From NCBI GenBank assembly GCA_001770855.1, contig MESE01000147.1:1-64000 (forward strand): a stretch of 64,000 nucleotides of DNA. The letters run 5' to 3'. This document shows, piece by piece, positions 38,355 to 47,503 of the stretch (within the stretch, counting starts at the first letter, position 1; the number at the start of each line of letters is the position of its first letter). The notes under the pieces were generated by a model, which had not been told where the DNA came from, searched no databases, and was given only the letters and a program-made list of their open reading frames with translations. Origin of the DNA: Burkholderiales bacterium RIFCSPLOWO2_02_FULL_57_36 (GTDB lineage: Bacteria; Pseudomonadota; Gammaproteobacteria; Burkholderiales; Burkholderiaceae_D). The position numbers were made by a program, and so were the translations under genes.

Positions 38355-38781
38355 AAACGAACAGCAACTTGCGCTGAACCAGGTCGAAACCTTGTGTATC
38401 GAAAGTGCGGACCGCTATGAGGCCGCAGCCGGCACTGCCGATGATCCGGCACTTGCGCGTCTGTTCGGCGACCTGGCGCGGCAACGAAGACAATTTGCAG
38501 TGGAGCTGGCCGGGCATATCCGCGCGCTCGACGATCTTCCGCAGCAGCCGGACCCGGACCGGGAAACTGTCGATGAACTGCTCGCCGGTATCAGGGCATT
38601 TTTTTCGGGCGATCAGCGCGACGCCTTGATCGATGAACGAAAGAAGCTGGAACAGGATCTCGCGGAGGCGGCGCAGGCTGGGCTGCAGCAGCCGCTGGCG
38701 GAAGAGACGAAGATTCTGCTCAAACAACTCTTGTCGCATGTGGACTCGGCGCTGCGCCAACTCGAAGCGGCACAACGATAG
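38344..38781 (+). CDS. DUF2383 ferritin-like protein
   Basis: A 145-aa, all-helical protein of the DUF2383 (PA2169-type) group with a four-helix ferritin-like fold. Helices start at LNQVETLCIESADRYEAAAG and LARLFGDLARQRRQFAVELAGHI, with further ones in the second half. Whether it binds metal is not known. GAGGAG eight to thirteen bases upstream serves as its ribosome-binding site inside the lipid kinase gene, and the 11-bp overlap suggests translational coupling. Confidence 0.75.
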   Translation: MLLRNEQQLALNQVETLCIESADRYEAAAGTADDPALARLFGDLARQRRQFAVELAGHIRALDDLPQQPDPDRETVDELLAGIRAFFSGDQRDALIDERKKLEQDLAEAAQAGLQQPLAEETKILLKQLLSHVDSALRQLEAAQR

Positions 38782-38847
38782 ATCGCGGCATCCGCACTTG
38801 AGACGCTGCCAGATCCATCGGCCGGCGGCAAATAAACCAGGATTAAT

Positions 38848-39531
38848 ATGACCACTTTTGATTTCACCGGCAAGCGCGTCCTGGTTACCCAATCGACCAG
38901 TTTCATGGGGCCGTCGCTGTGCCAGCTTTTTACCGAATTCGGCGCCAATGTGATCGCAGACGATCGCGCCCTGCTTGATCCGGGCTTGCCCGATTCGATA
39001 CTGCAAAATGCGGGACACGTGGATATCCTGATCGCGAATCTGGCGCTGCCGGCGCCAAGCACGCCCGCAGTCGACGTTGGCGACGACGAATGGCGATCGG
39101 CATTTGCGCAGTTGGTCGATCCTCTGCCGCGCCTGATACGCGCTATCCTGCCGCAAATGATCGCGCGCAAATCCGGAAAGATCTTGTTGATCGGCAGCTC
39201 GTCGGCTTTACGCGGCATGAAGCGCACTTCGACTTACAGTGCTGCACGCGGCGCGCAGTTGGCCTACGTTCAATCGGTCGGGGTGGAGGTCGCATCGCAC
39301 AACATACAAGTCAATGCCATCGCACAGAATTTCGTCGAGAATCCGACCTATTTTCCACCATCGGTTCAGGCGAATCCGGCATTCCAGGAAAGATTGAAAC
39401 GTGAAGTTCCATTGGGCAGGCTGGTCACGCAGCGCGAGGATGCGATGTTCGCCGCCTATTTGTGCAGTGAGGCAGCGAACTGTTTTGTCGGACAGGTATT
39501 TCCGGTTTGCGGTGGATGGGTAGCCAGATGA
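38848..39531 (+). CDS. Halohydrin dehalogenase-like protein (SDR fold)
   Basis: A 227-aa protein of short-chain-dehydrogenase fold that lacks the NAD(P) glycine motif. At that place it has T14-x4-F19-x-G21 (TQSTSFMG), the nucleophile-pocket motif that defines halohydrin dehalogenases. The catalytic set is Ser117-x12-Tyr130-x3-Arg134, with Arg in place of the SDR lysine, also as in these enzymes. The second half (STYSAARGAQLAY, NPTYFPP, PLGRLVTQRE, FVGQVFPVCGGW) parallels HheC. Halohydrin dehalogenases interconvert vicinal haloalcohols and epoxides and accept other anions such as azide, cyanide and nitrite. No other dehalogenase or epoxide hydrolase gene is adjacent, so the physiological substrate is open. 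Confidence 0.82.
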   Translation: MTTFDFTGKRVLVTQSTSFMGPSLCQLFTEFGANVIADDRALLDPGLPDSILQNAGHVDILIANLALPAPSTPAVDVGDDEWRSAFAQLVDPLPRLIRAILPQMIARKSGKILLIGSSSALRGMKRTSTYSAARGAQLAYVQSVGVEVASHNIQVNAIAQNFVENPTYFPPSVQANPAFQERLKREVPLGRLVTQREDAMFAAYLCSEAANCFVGQVFPVCGGWVAR

Positions 39532-39618
39532 TCCGTCCTTCCATTGTCTGATGCAAGCCGTCCACACGTGAAGCGAGTCCGCGGACAATAGATATTCTCA
39601 TCCGATCGGGGGTGTGCA

Positions 39619-40362
39619 ATGGTCACGGCAACATTCCGCTTTTATGAGGAATTGAACGACTTCCTGCCCACCGAACGGCGCAAGCGTCAGTTCGATTGCG
39701 CTTGCGCGCAAGCCGCGACCACCAAGCATATGATCGAAGCGCTCGGCGTGCCGCATACCGAAGTCGAACTGGTATTGGTGAACGGTGAGTCGGTTGGGTT
39801 CGGACGGTTGTTGAATGACGGCGATCGCGTCGCTGTATATCCCAAGTTCGAAGCACTCGATATCACGCCGCTGCTGCGCGTACGAGATCAGCCCATGCGC
39901 GTGATGCGCTTCATTGCCGATGCACATCTGGGCGGTCTTGCCCGCCTGTTACGCATGGCCGGCTTCGATACTCTTTACGACAACGGCTTTCAGGATGACG
40001 AGATCGCAAACATTTCGGTGCGCGAGGGCCGCATCGTTCTTACGCGCGATCGTGACTTGTTGAAACGCCGGCTGATCACGCACGGTTGCTATGTCCGCGC
40101 GCTAAAGTCGGCACAACAGTTCCGGGAAATATTTGATCGGTTGAACCTCGCGCGCAACACGCTGCCCTTTACCCTATGTCTGCATTGCAATTCGCCCTTG
40201 CGCGCGATAGGCAAGCAGTTGGTCCAGGACCGGCTGCCGGCGCGCGTGCGGGAAAAGCATGAGCGCTTCAGTACCTGCGATACTTGCCGACGCGTGTTCT
40301 GGGAAGGCTCGCACTGGCGTCACATGCATGCGCTGCTCGATGAAGTTATGATCGCGGGTTGA
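39619..40362 (+). CDS. Mut7-C ubiquitin-like and RNase domain protein
   Basis: A 247-aa protein with two modules. Residues ~1-90 are the Mut7-C ubiquitin-like domain (a ThiS/MoaD-like beta-grasp: FRFYEELNDFLP and LVNGESVGFGRLLNDGDRVAVYP). Residues ~93-240 are the Mut7-C PIN-like RNase domain (MRFIADAHLGGLARLLRMAGFDT, ILTRDRDLLKRR) with a zinc-ribbon pair of CxxC motifs (CLHC and CDTC). The Asp residues needed by PIN-type nucleases are present. The biological substrate is unknown. Confidence 0.92.
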   Translation: MVTATFRFYEELNDFLPTERRKRQFDCACAQAATTKHMIEALGVPHTEVELVLVNGESVGFGRLLNDGDRVAVYPKFEALDITPLLRVRDQPMRVMRFIADAHLGGLARLLRMAGFDTLYDNGFQDDEIANISVREGRIVLTRDRDLLKRRLITHGCYVRALKSAQQFREIFDRLNLARNTLPFTLCLHCNSPLRAIGKQLVQDRLPARVREKHERFSTCDTCRRVFWEGSHWRHMHALLDEVMIAG

Positions 40363-40619
40363 CTCAATCGGTACCGGCCCGCGTATAACCGGGCTAATAA
40401 TCATTTTCATGGTCAAACTGGCATCTCTTGGTTCGATTACGTCACCTTATTGCTGATTGGCAACAACTTGAGCTATAAATCGCACCAGAACTTGTAACGG
40501 TTGATAATATCTACTCTTGCGCGATGGACAAATCGTCGGCAGTCAAGTACCTTGCATCCGGTTACCAATTCGACAACAAAGCTGCCCTCCGGCGGCATGT
40601 ACCTTAGGTTCTATTTATC

Positions 40620-41489
40620 ATGAGTCAGGCAGTTCCATCAGCGAAACCGGAAACCGGCAGCCGTCGCTTCATCGTTGAAATGCTGGGCTTTCCGGATGCG
40701 GAAAAAACCATGCTGGCCACGACCTTCCGCCTCACCAGCCGCCGCGCATTTTTTTATACCGAAGCCAGTGCGCCGGAAGAGCGCACCGACATTTATCTGG
40801 TCAACGCGGACAATCCGCAAGCGCTGGCGCAGCTACAGACGCGCTCGCCAAATGTTCATGCTCCGGCGGTATTGATCGGACGCGGCCCGGTAGCGATCGG
40901 CTGGCCCCTCGTGGAAAAGCCGATTCACTGGATGCGTCTGTTCGAGCAACTCGATAACGGCATGCAAGCGGCTTTGCTGGAGCGCGCTCGACGTCAGCCC
41001 GCCAGCGACAGTCAATGGGATGGCCGCACTTATCGCCGCGCCATCGACAAGGACTTGGCGCCGGCGCCGGTCTACATGGAACAAAAACCGACCGAATCGG
41101 TACTGGTGGTCGACGACAGCGCCACCGTGCGCGCGTTCATGCGTGTCAAGCTGGCGCCGTTCCGCTTCGATGTCGATTATGCGGAAAGTGGCGAGGCGGC
41201 CATTGACATGGCCCAGGCAAAATCCTACACCTGCATTTTCCTGGATATTCTGATGCCCGGCATCGATGGCTATCAGGTTTGCAAGCGCATCAAATCCAGC
41301 CCGGCCACCAAAGAAGCGGCAGTCGTCATGTTGAGCAGCAAATCTTCGGCTTTCGATAAATTCCGCGGCAATTGGGCGGGCTGCGATGCCTATCTCGGCA
41401 AGCCGGTAAGCGAAGATGAATTGCTGGCGACAATTGCTCGTTTCTTGCCTAGCGCGCGTCGCGTGGCGCAGGCCATCCTGGAACGTTAG
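40620..41489 (+). CDS. Response regulator with an unassigned N-terminal domain
   Basis: A 289-aa protein. Residues ~160-280 are a CheY-like receiver domain: VLVVDDSATVRAFM, the phospho-acceptor Asp in CIFLDILMPGIDGYQ, SSK for the Thr/Ser-Lys switch region, and LGKPVSEDEL. Residues ~15-125 also have a receiver-like strand order (IYLVNADNP, VLIGRGP, LVEKPI) but no acceptor motif that I can identify; they may be a degenerate receiver. It has no output domain, so it likely signals by protein contacts. It precedes a CHASE-GGDEF cyclase by 200 bp on the same strand. Confidence 0.85.
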   Translation: MSQAVPSAKPETGSRRFIVEMLGFPDAEKTMLATTFRLTSRRAFFYTEASAPEERTDIYLVNADNPQALAQLQTRSPNVHAPAVLIGRGPVAIGWPLVEKPIHWMRLFEQLDNGMQAALLERARRQPASDSQWDGRTYRRAIDKDLAPAPVYMEQKPTESVLVVDDSATVRAFMRVKLAPFRFDVDYAESGEAAIDMAQAKSYTCIFLDILMPGIDGYQVCKRIKSSPATKEAAVVMLSSKSSAFDKFRGNWAGCDAYLGKPVSEDELLATIARFLPSARRVAQAILER

Positions 41490-41689
41490 TGACGGCCGGC
41501 AACGATCGCGAAATCAAGCAGGATTGCGCAGCGATCCGGGTTAAAGACGCAAGCTGAACTTTCCCCATCTCACGCAGTCTGTTTATTGTCGACTCGTAAC
41601 TCCGCGACGCTGCGCTTACCGGTCACACCCGGCATATCGTTCTCCTGGCGGCGAACGCCGTCCGACACATTTCTTGTAAAGCGTGCTTG

Positions 41690-43246
41690 ATGCGATGGTT
41701 TCCACTTAGCCAGACTCTGTCTTTGCTGGTACTGGCGATTTCATTGTTCATCACTTACCAATTATGGAAAGATGCGCGGTTCAGTGCCGAACAGGCGCTT
41801 CAAACCGATTTCGATTTCATGGTGCGCGATTCCAATCGCCGCATCGAGCAGCGCGTGCAGGCTTACCAACAAGTTTTGCGCGGCACCGTCGGCTTTTTTT
41901 CCGCATCGGATCATGTGACGCGAAGCGATTTTCGGATCTATGTCGACCGGCTGCGCCTCGACGAAAATTATCCCGGCATTGAAGGCATCGGCTTTTCGGT
42001 TTTGATACCGCCGTCGCAAAAAGATAAGCACATTGCCGCGGTTCGCTCGGAAGGTTTTCCCGACTACACCATCAAGCCGGAAGGTGTGCGGGAAGTCTAT
42101 TCATCGATTGTCTATATCGAACCGTTCTCCGGGCGCAATCTGCGCGCGTTCGGCTACGACATGTTTTCGAATCCGGTGCGCAGAGCCGCGATGGAGCGGG
42201 CGCGGGATTCGGGCCGAGCGGCGTTATCCGGCAAGGTAACGCTGGTCCAGGAAGAAGGCGGAAATCCGCAAACCGGCTTCCTGATTTATCTGCCGCACTA
42301 TCGACGCGGAGCACCGCTCGACACGCTTGAACAACGCCGCGCGAACCTGGTCGGCTGGATATATGCACCGTTTCGCAGCGCCGATTTCATGTCCGGAGTC
42401 GTCGGAGAAAACGCCGACAACCTGGCGGTAGAAATTTATGACGGCAAAGAGATATCGAAGCAGGCATTGATGTACCAGGATGATCTGAGCGGCGATAACA
42501 GCCTGTCCAATTCCCGGTTTGTCAAATTCCAACAGCTTGAATTCGCAGACCATCAATGGACCGTGGCAACCCGTGCGCGACCGAAGTTTGAAGACCGGGA
42601 GAAAGACGACAAGGCTGCGCTCGTCTTGAGAGGCGGCATCGGTGCAAGCGTTCTGCTGACGCTGCTTGCCTGGCTGCTGGTGGATGAACGGGCGCGCGCG
42701 GTAGATGCCGCACGCCGCGCTTTGCGACTGGCGCTTCACGACATGCTGACCGATCTCCCGAACCGGAAATTGTTTACCGACCGGCTGCTGCATTCGCTGG
42801 CCCGGGCACAGCGCGACAAGACTCAGCTTGCGGTGATGTTCATCGATCTCGACAAGTTCAAGCCTGTCAACGACAAATTCGGGCATGCAGTCGGCGATTT
42901 GCTGTTGAAGGAAGTGGCCAAACGGATGCAGGACTGCGTGCGCAAATCCGATACCGTGGCGCGTCTGGGCGGCGATGAGTTCGTTGTGCTGATTCCATCT
43001 ATCGAGGACAAGCATGGCGACACGGTCGTTGCCGAAAAGATCCTGAAGACCCTTGCGGCGCCGTTTTATATATATGGTCATACCTTGCACATTTCATCGA
43101 GCATCGGCATCGCAATTTATCCCACGGATGGCAGCGATGAGAAATCCTTGTTGAAAAATGCGGATATCGCGATGTACCATGCAAAAAAAAGCGGTCGCAA
43201 CAACATGAAGTTCTTCGACTCGGCGATGCAGGAAGTCGACAGCTGA
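41690..43246 (+). CDS. CHASE-domain diguanylate cyclase
   Basis: A 518-aa membrane protein. An N-terminal transmembrane helix, a periplasmic CHASE domain (~40-300, with NYPGIEGIGFS and QTGFLIYLPHY) and a second helix (IGASVLLTLLAWLLV) are followed by a GGDEF domain (~340-515). The active site is RLGGDEFVVLIPS, with an RxxD inhibitory site (RKSD) five residues before it. It would sense a small external ligand and make c-di-GMP. The start at 41690 has no strong Shine-Dalgarno sequence. It may be co-transcribed with the response regulator upstream. Confidence 0.92.
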   Translation: MRWFPLSQTLSLLVLAISLFITYQLWKDARFSAEQALQTDFDFMVRDSNRRIEQRVQAYQQVLRGTVGFFSASDHVTRSDFRIYVDRLRLDENYPGIEGIGFSVLIPPSQKDKHIAAVRSEGFPDYTIKPEGVREVYSSIVYIEPFSGRNLRAFGYDMFSNPVRRAAMERARDSGRAALSGKVTLVQEEGGNPQTGFLIYLPHYRRGAPLDTLEQRRANLVGWIYAPFRSADFMSGVVGENADNLAVEIYDGKEISKQALMYQDDLSGDNSLSNSRFVKFQQLEFADHQWTVATRARPKFEDREKDDKAALVLRGGIGASVLLTLLAWLLVDERARAVDAARRALRLALHDMLTDLPNRKLFTDRLLHSLARAQRDKTQLAVMFIDLDKFKPVNDKFGHAVGDLLLKEVAKRMQDCVRKSDTVARLGGDEFVVLIPSIEDKHGDTVVAEKILKTLAAPFYIYGHTLHISSSIGIAIYPTDGSDEKSLLKNADIAMYHAKKSGRNNMKFFDSAMQEVDS

Positions 43247-43294
43247 CGAACAATAAAACAAGCCGGCTTGCAGACGCAGAACATGGAGACGCCG

Positions 43295-43531
43295 ATGTAC
43301 ATGGTGTACTGGACTGGAATGGAAAATGGAACAAGGACGCCTTGTTCGAAAGAGTTCGACTCGAACGACATGGGTTCGGCGATGCGCTTCATGGAAACGC
43401 TGAGGGCAAGGCAAAGAGCATCCGGCGATATCTGCTTCGTGGCGATGGCCTCCGAGAATCCGGATTCGGTAGGCCATGCCAGCGTCGCGGAAACGGGAGC
43501 CGATTACAACTGGAAAAAACGCAGGCGGTAA
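43295..43531 (+). CDS. Small hypothetical protein
   Basis: A 78-aa soluble protein (MYMVYWTGMENGTRTPCSKE at the start, ADYNWKKRRR at the end). GGAG six bases before the ATG at 43295 decides the start. It appears to be a conserved small betaproteobacterial protein by its sharp domain-like sequence, but I cannot name a family. It lies 48 bp after the CHASE-GGDEF gene on the same strand and is convergent with the VOC gene. Confidence 0.6.
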   Translation: MYMVYWTGMENGTRTPCSKEFDSNDMGSAMRFMETLRARQRASGDICFVAMASENPDSVGHASVAETGADYNWKKRRR

Positions 43532-43594
43532 CAGCGCCCTGCCTGGCCCAGTATCTTCAGCCGGCCCTGCGTTCGGTTGAAGGCCGGATGCCGA

Positions 43595-43996
43595 TCATCC
43601 CGCCGAATCCCAATAAGCCGCTTCCACCTTGTGGCCATCCGGGTCACGTACAAAACAACCGTAGTAGGGCTCGCCATAATGCGGGCGGGGTCCGGGCGGT
43701 CCATTGTCGGTGCCGCCTGCGGCCAGCGCCGCTTCATAAAAGGCATGCACCGCTTGTTTCGTTGTCGCGATAAAGCCCAGATGGGTGCCGTTGCCGACGG
43801 AGGCGGGATAGCCATCGATCGGCGTTTGCACCCAGAACTCCGGATACACCTTGCCATAGGCGGCCGCACCGGGATGCTCCATGAGCCGCTTGCAATCGAG
43901 CGTAGCAAGAACCTTGTCATAGAAGGCTAGCGCACGGTCGAAATCGTTGGTACCGATAGATACATGGGAAATCATGCTGGGATTTTCATCTGCCAT
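43595..43996 (-). CDS. VOC-family (glyoxalase-like) protein
   Basis: A 133-aa protein with the paired beta-alpha-beta-beta-beta fold of the vicinal oxygen chelate family. It has ISHVSIGTNDFDRALAFYDKVL at the start and FVRDPDGHKVEAAYW at the end, with metal-ligand-type His and Glu residues. Members include glyoxalases, fosfomycin-resistance proteins and ring-cleaving dioxygenases; this short form is usually called a glyoxalase/bleomycin-resistance-like protein. The start may instead be the internal Met seven codons later (MISHVSIG). Function is not readable. Confidence 0.85.
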   Translation of the reverse strand: MADENPSMISHVSIGTNDFDRALAFYDKVLATLDCKRLMEHPGAAAYGKVYPEFWVQTPIDGYPASVGNGTHLGFIATTKQAVHAFYEAALAAGGTDNGPPGPRPHYGEPYYGCFVRDPDGHKVEAAYWDSAG

Positions 43997-44379
43997 GTTG
44001 ATGCTCCGGAATTGATTGAACCAAGCCTGATGCTAACGCCCTCCTGCTGACAACGTTATGTCAGTAGCCGCCGTGCTACAGCTTTATTTTTCCAGCCGGG
44101 AACGCAGCATCCGCGGTTTTCCATGAATCTGCATGCGCTGAAATTCCGGTATTGATATCCGTCTTCACCTCATTGTCTGATTCCAGCGGCTAAACTATCA
44201 GTTTAATCCACGCTTAGAACTCGCCTGATGATGCAGATCAGGTGTCTCGCCAAATTCGTGAACAGACGGAATTTTTGCCTGTTGCAAGAATGCCGCCATA
44301 AGCTATGATGCGTGCAGAACCCGATACCACTCCCGAGCCGTCCCGCTGAACCGCAGCAATAGCCAATGAAGGAAAGACT
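43997..44379. other. Intergenic, two small dyads
   Basis: 383 bp between the divergent VOC and NnrU genes. TAAACT-ATC-AGTTTA (44191-44205) and CCTGAT/ATCAGG (44224-44229, 44237-44242) are inverted repeats that may be regulator sites. No gene is seen. Confidence 0.4.
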
Positions 44380-44937
44380 ATGACTCTTCTTGTTCTGGGC
44401 ATTCTTGTTTTTGTCGGGATCCACTTGGTACCGACCTTCGCGTCGGTGCGGCAAAACCTGATCACACGTTATGGTGCGCAGGCTTACAAGGGTGGCTTCA
44501 CAGTGATTTCCTTTATCGGCCTGATATTGTTGATTATCGGAAAAGCCAAAGCCGATTTCGTTCCGCTCTGGACTCCCGCAACATGGGGTGCGCAAGTGGC
44601 CATGCTTCTGATGCCGTTCTCTTTCATTCTATTGGCTGCGTCGAACATGCCATCCAACGTGAAGCGCCTGACCGCCCATCCGATGCTGTTGGGCGTGACG
44701 CTGTGGTCCGCGGCGCATCTCGCATCCAACGGTGATCTTGCATCGCTCGCGCTGTTTGGCGGCCTGGGCGCCTTTGCGTTATTCGATATGTGGTCAGCTA
44801 ACCGGCGCGGCGCCGCGCCATCCAAAGTCGCGTATCCGATCACCAGGGATATCGTTGTAGTTGCCGTGGGCGTGCTTGCGTACGGCATCTTTTTATTCTT
44901 GCATCCGTATTTATTCGGGGTGCGCGTCATAACATAA
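44380..44937 (+). CDS. NnrU-family membrane protein
   Basis: A 185-aa integral membrane protein with about five hydrophobic helices and the NnrU opening (LLVLGILVFVGIHLVPTFASVRQNLITRYGAQAYKG) and HPMLLGVTLWSAAHLASNGDLASL. NnrU was named from denitrifiers, where it is linked to nitric oxide metabolism, but most family members lie outside denitrification clusters, as here. AAGGAAAG precedes the ATG. A pseudouridine synthase gene follows after 24 bp. Confidence 0.9.
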   Translation: MTLLVLGILVFVGIHLVPTFASVRQNLITRYGAQAYKGGFTVISFIGLILLIIGKAKADFVPLWTPATWGAQVAMLLMPFSFILLAASNMPSNVKRLTAHPMLLGVTLWSAAHLASNGDLASLALFGGLGAFALFDMWSANRRGAAPSKVAYPITRDIVVVAVGVLAYGIFLFLHPYLFGVRVIT

Positions 44938-44961
44938 GCAGATGGAACCGACTGGATCAAT

Positions 44962-45846
44962 TTGAAAGCACCACTGCCGATTCGTGATGGCGTAGCGCCG
45001 AGCTATATATGGCTGCCCGCTGGCCCGTGGACCAGCGTTCTCGCCTTCCTGGAACAACGTTTTCCCGATGTTGCATCCGCGACCTGGATATCGCGGATGA
45101 AGCGCGAAGAAGTCGTTGATGCGGCCGGCGTTCCCTTGCGGCCGGAGAGTCCATATCGCCGAGGCGCATGCATTTTCTATTATCGTGAACTGACAGATGA
45201 AACCCCGATTCCTTTTGAGGAGCACATTCTCTATCGGGACGACCATCTTCTGGTGGCGGACAAGCCGCATTTTTTGCCGGTAATTCCATCCGGCCGGTTC
45301 CTCCATGAAACGCTGCTGGTGCGCTTGAAAAAGAGCACCGGACTTGCGCATCTGACGCCGATTCATCGGCTCGACCGGGAAACCGCCGGTGTAGTGATTT
45401 TTTCCCACAACCCCGCCACGCGCGGCGCGTATCAATCGATGTTTCAAAAGCGCGCGGTGGAAAAAATATACGAGGCGCTGGCGCCCACAATTACTGACAT
45501 CGGCTTTCCATTGGTCTATCGCAGCCGCATGGTCGATGGACAGCCTTTTTTCCGGATGGAAGAAGCGGAAGGGGAACCGAATTCGGAAACCCATATCGAA
45601 ATTCTGGAAAAAAGAGGAGAAGTCACCCTGTATCGATTGCGCCCCGTGACCGGCAAAAAACATCAGTTGCGCCTGCATCTTGCGGCGCTGGGCATTCCGA
45701 TCGTCAACGATGCGTTCTATCCGCTTGCATTGCCGTGCAAAGGCGACGATGTTTCACACCCGTTGAAGCTGTTGGCAAGGGCGATTTCGTTTTGCGATCC
45801 ATTGACGGGCCTGCCGCGGCATTTCGAAAGCCACAGACAAATTTAG
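44962..45846 (+). CDS. RluA-family pseudouridine synthase
   Basis: A 294-aa enzyme. The catalytic motif reads HRLDRETAGVVIFS, with the essential Asp. LYRDDHLLVADKPHFLPV precedes it, and PVTGKKHQLRLHLAALGIPI follows. An N-terminal extension of about 85 residues (VLAFLEQRFPDV ... GVPLRPESPYRRG) resembles an S4-like region. It isomerises uridines in rRNA or tRNA; the target is not clear. The start is a TTG at 44962 with GGATCA upstream, a weak signal. Confidence 0.9.
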   Translation: MKAPLPIRDGVAPSYIWLPAGPWTSVLAFLEQRFPDVASATWISRMKREEVVDAAGVPLRPESPYRRGACIFYYRELTDETPIPFEEHILYRDDHLLVADKPHFLPVIPSGRFLHETLLVRLKKSTGLAHLTPIHRLDRETAGVVIFSHNPATRGAYQSMFQKRAVEKIYEALAPTITDIGFPLVYRSRMVDGQPFFRMEEAEGEPNSETHIEILEKRGEVTLYRLRPVTGKKHQLRLHLAALGIPIVNDAFYPLALPCKGDDVSHPLKLLARAISFCDPLTGLPRHFESHRQI

Positions 45847-45977
45847 TACTGTATTTATTTCAGTACGTTAAAGTAAGGTGCGTCGGCGCTGGGTCAGGTA
45901 CAGCCATTCAACAACCGTCGGTGCGAAACGGCAGTCCTTTCATTCAATGCATATTAATTAACCGGGGGAGAAAAACA

Positions 45978-46331
45978 ATGACATTTACAGACGCAATCAA
46001 AACCTGCTTTTCCAAGTATGCCGACTTTGACGGACGGGCATCCCGCTCCGAATACTGGTGGTTTGCGCTGTTCATTGTGTTGGCGGGCATCGGCTTATCG
46101 ATGGTCAACGACGTGATCGGAGGCGTGTTTTATCTGGCGACATTGTTACCGTCGTTAGCGGCGGCGGCACGCAGGCTGCATGACACCAATCGAAGCGGAT
46201 GGCTTCAGCTGCTTGTGCTTATTCCGATCATCGGATGGTTGATCGTATTGTATTTCCTGGTGCAGGAAGCACAGGAACCGAATCGCTTTGGATCGCCTGT
46301 CACTACGGCTGCCGAACCCGGAGCGAATTGA
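45978..46331 (+). CDS. DUF805 membrane protein
   Basis: A 117-aa inner-membrane protein with the DUF805 core: FDGRASRSEYWWFALF, then ARRLHDTNRSGWLQLLVLIPIIGWLIVLYFL, then EPNRFG. It has three or four helices. Its function is unknown. A strong ribosome-binding site (GGGGGAG, seven bases before the ATG) decides the start and excludes the longer frame that begins inside the pseudouridine synthase gene. Confidence 0.9.
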   Translation: MTFTDAIKTCFSKYADFDGRASRSEYWWFALFIVLAGIGLSMVNDVIGGVFYLATLLPSLAAAARRLHDTNRSGWLQLLVLIPIIGWLIVLYFLVQEAQEPNRFGSPVTTAAEPGAN

Positions 46332-46378
46332 CGCAACCCGCGTTATCCGTCGTCGATGGACAAGGAGAATAGAAGCCG

Positions 46379-47503
46379 ATGCAACTGAGCTTCTGGGAAC
46401 ACGACGCGATGCTCGACGCCGATTTGATTGTGATCGGCGGCGGCATCATCGGTTTGCAAACCGCGCTTGAATTGCGTGAACGCCGGCCGCAAGACCGGAT
46501 CGTGTTGCTGGAGCGCGGTTTGCTGCCATCGGGCGCATCGAGCCGCAATGCCGGATTTGCATGCTTTGGCAGTCTGACTGAAATCCTGTCCGATCTGGAT
46601 GCCTTGGGCGACGCCGCCGTGCTGACAATGGTCGAGCGCCGCTGGCGCGGGCTGAGCCGGTTGCGGCAGCGGCTTGGCGATGATGAAATCGGCTATGAAA
46701 CATTCGGCGGTTTCGATCTGCTGTTCGATTCACATCTTGAAGCGCTGCAGCGGCTCGACGAAGTCAACCGCAAGCTGCAGCCGCTATTCGGACGCGCGGT
46801 TTTCTCGGTCGATACCGGCACGCTCGCGGCAAGCGGATTCGGGCCGCGGGTAAAAGCGCTTGTGAAAAATCCGCTCGAAGGGCAAGTGCATTCGGGCAAG
46901 CTGATGCGCGCGCTGGCAAAACTCGCCGCCGCGCGCGGCATCGAAATTCATACCGGCGCGCAAGTTGATGCGCTCGAAGAAAATGGCGGCGAAGTGCGAG
47001 TGCGCGTCAAGGGCGAGCGCAACGCCGTGTTCCGCGCGCCGCGTGTGGCGGTTTGCACCAATGGCATTACCGGTGAATTGCTGTGCGATACCGGTATCGT
47101 GCCGGCCCGCGGCCAGATTCTCGTCACCGAACCGATCGCCGGTCTACCGTGGCAAGGCACTTATCATCTCGATCAAGGCTTTTATTATTTCCGCAATGTC
47201 GGCGAGCGAGTGCTGCTGGGCGGTGGACGTCATCTTGCGTTGGATGCCGAAGCCACTACCGACATGGCGCTGTCCGACACCATCCAGGGCGCGCTGGAGC
47301 GATTGCTGCACGATACGATTTTACCGGGCCGCGAGGTGCGCATCGAACATCGCTGGTCGGGCGTGATGGGCTTTGCCGCAGACAAGCAACCGATCGTACG
47401 AATGCTGTCCGGCAGGGTGGCGCTCGGTTTCGGCTGCAACGGGATGGGCGTTGCGCTGGGCGCGGAAATCGCCGCGCAGACCGCGGAATTATTGCTTGCT
47501 TGA
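46379..47503 (+). CDS. FAD-dependent amine/amino-acid oxidase family protein
   Basis: A 374-aa flavoprotein of the DAO family. The dinucleotide-binding motif is DLIVIGGGIIGLQTALELRER, followed by SGASSRNAGFACFG near the flavin. The C-terminal part (HRWSGVMGFAADKQPIVR, then GCNGMGVALG) is typical of glycine and D-amino-acid oxidases and of gamma-glutamylputrescine oxidase-like enzymes. No putrescine-pathway gene is adjacent, so the substrate is open. It starts 47 bp after DUF805 with AGGAG upstream. Confidence 0.88.
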   Translation: MQLSFWEHDAMLDADLIVIGGGIIGLQTALELRERRPQDRIVLLERGLLPSGASSRNAGFACFGSLTEILSDLDALGDAAVLTMVERRWRGLSRLRQRLGDDEIGYETFGGFDLLFDSHLEALQRLDEVNRKLQPLFGRAVFSVDTGTLAASGFGPRVKALVKNPLEGQVHSGKLMRALAKLAAARGIEIHTGAQVDALEENGGEVRVRVKGERNAVFRAPRVAVCTNGITGELLCDTGIVPARGQILVTEPIAGLPWQGTYHLDQGFYYFRNVGERVLLGGGRHLALDAEATTDMALSDTIQGALERLLHDTILPGREVRIEHRWSGVMGFAADKQPIVRMLSGRVALGFGCNGMGVALGAEIAAQTAELLLA

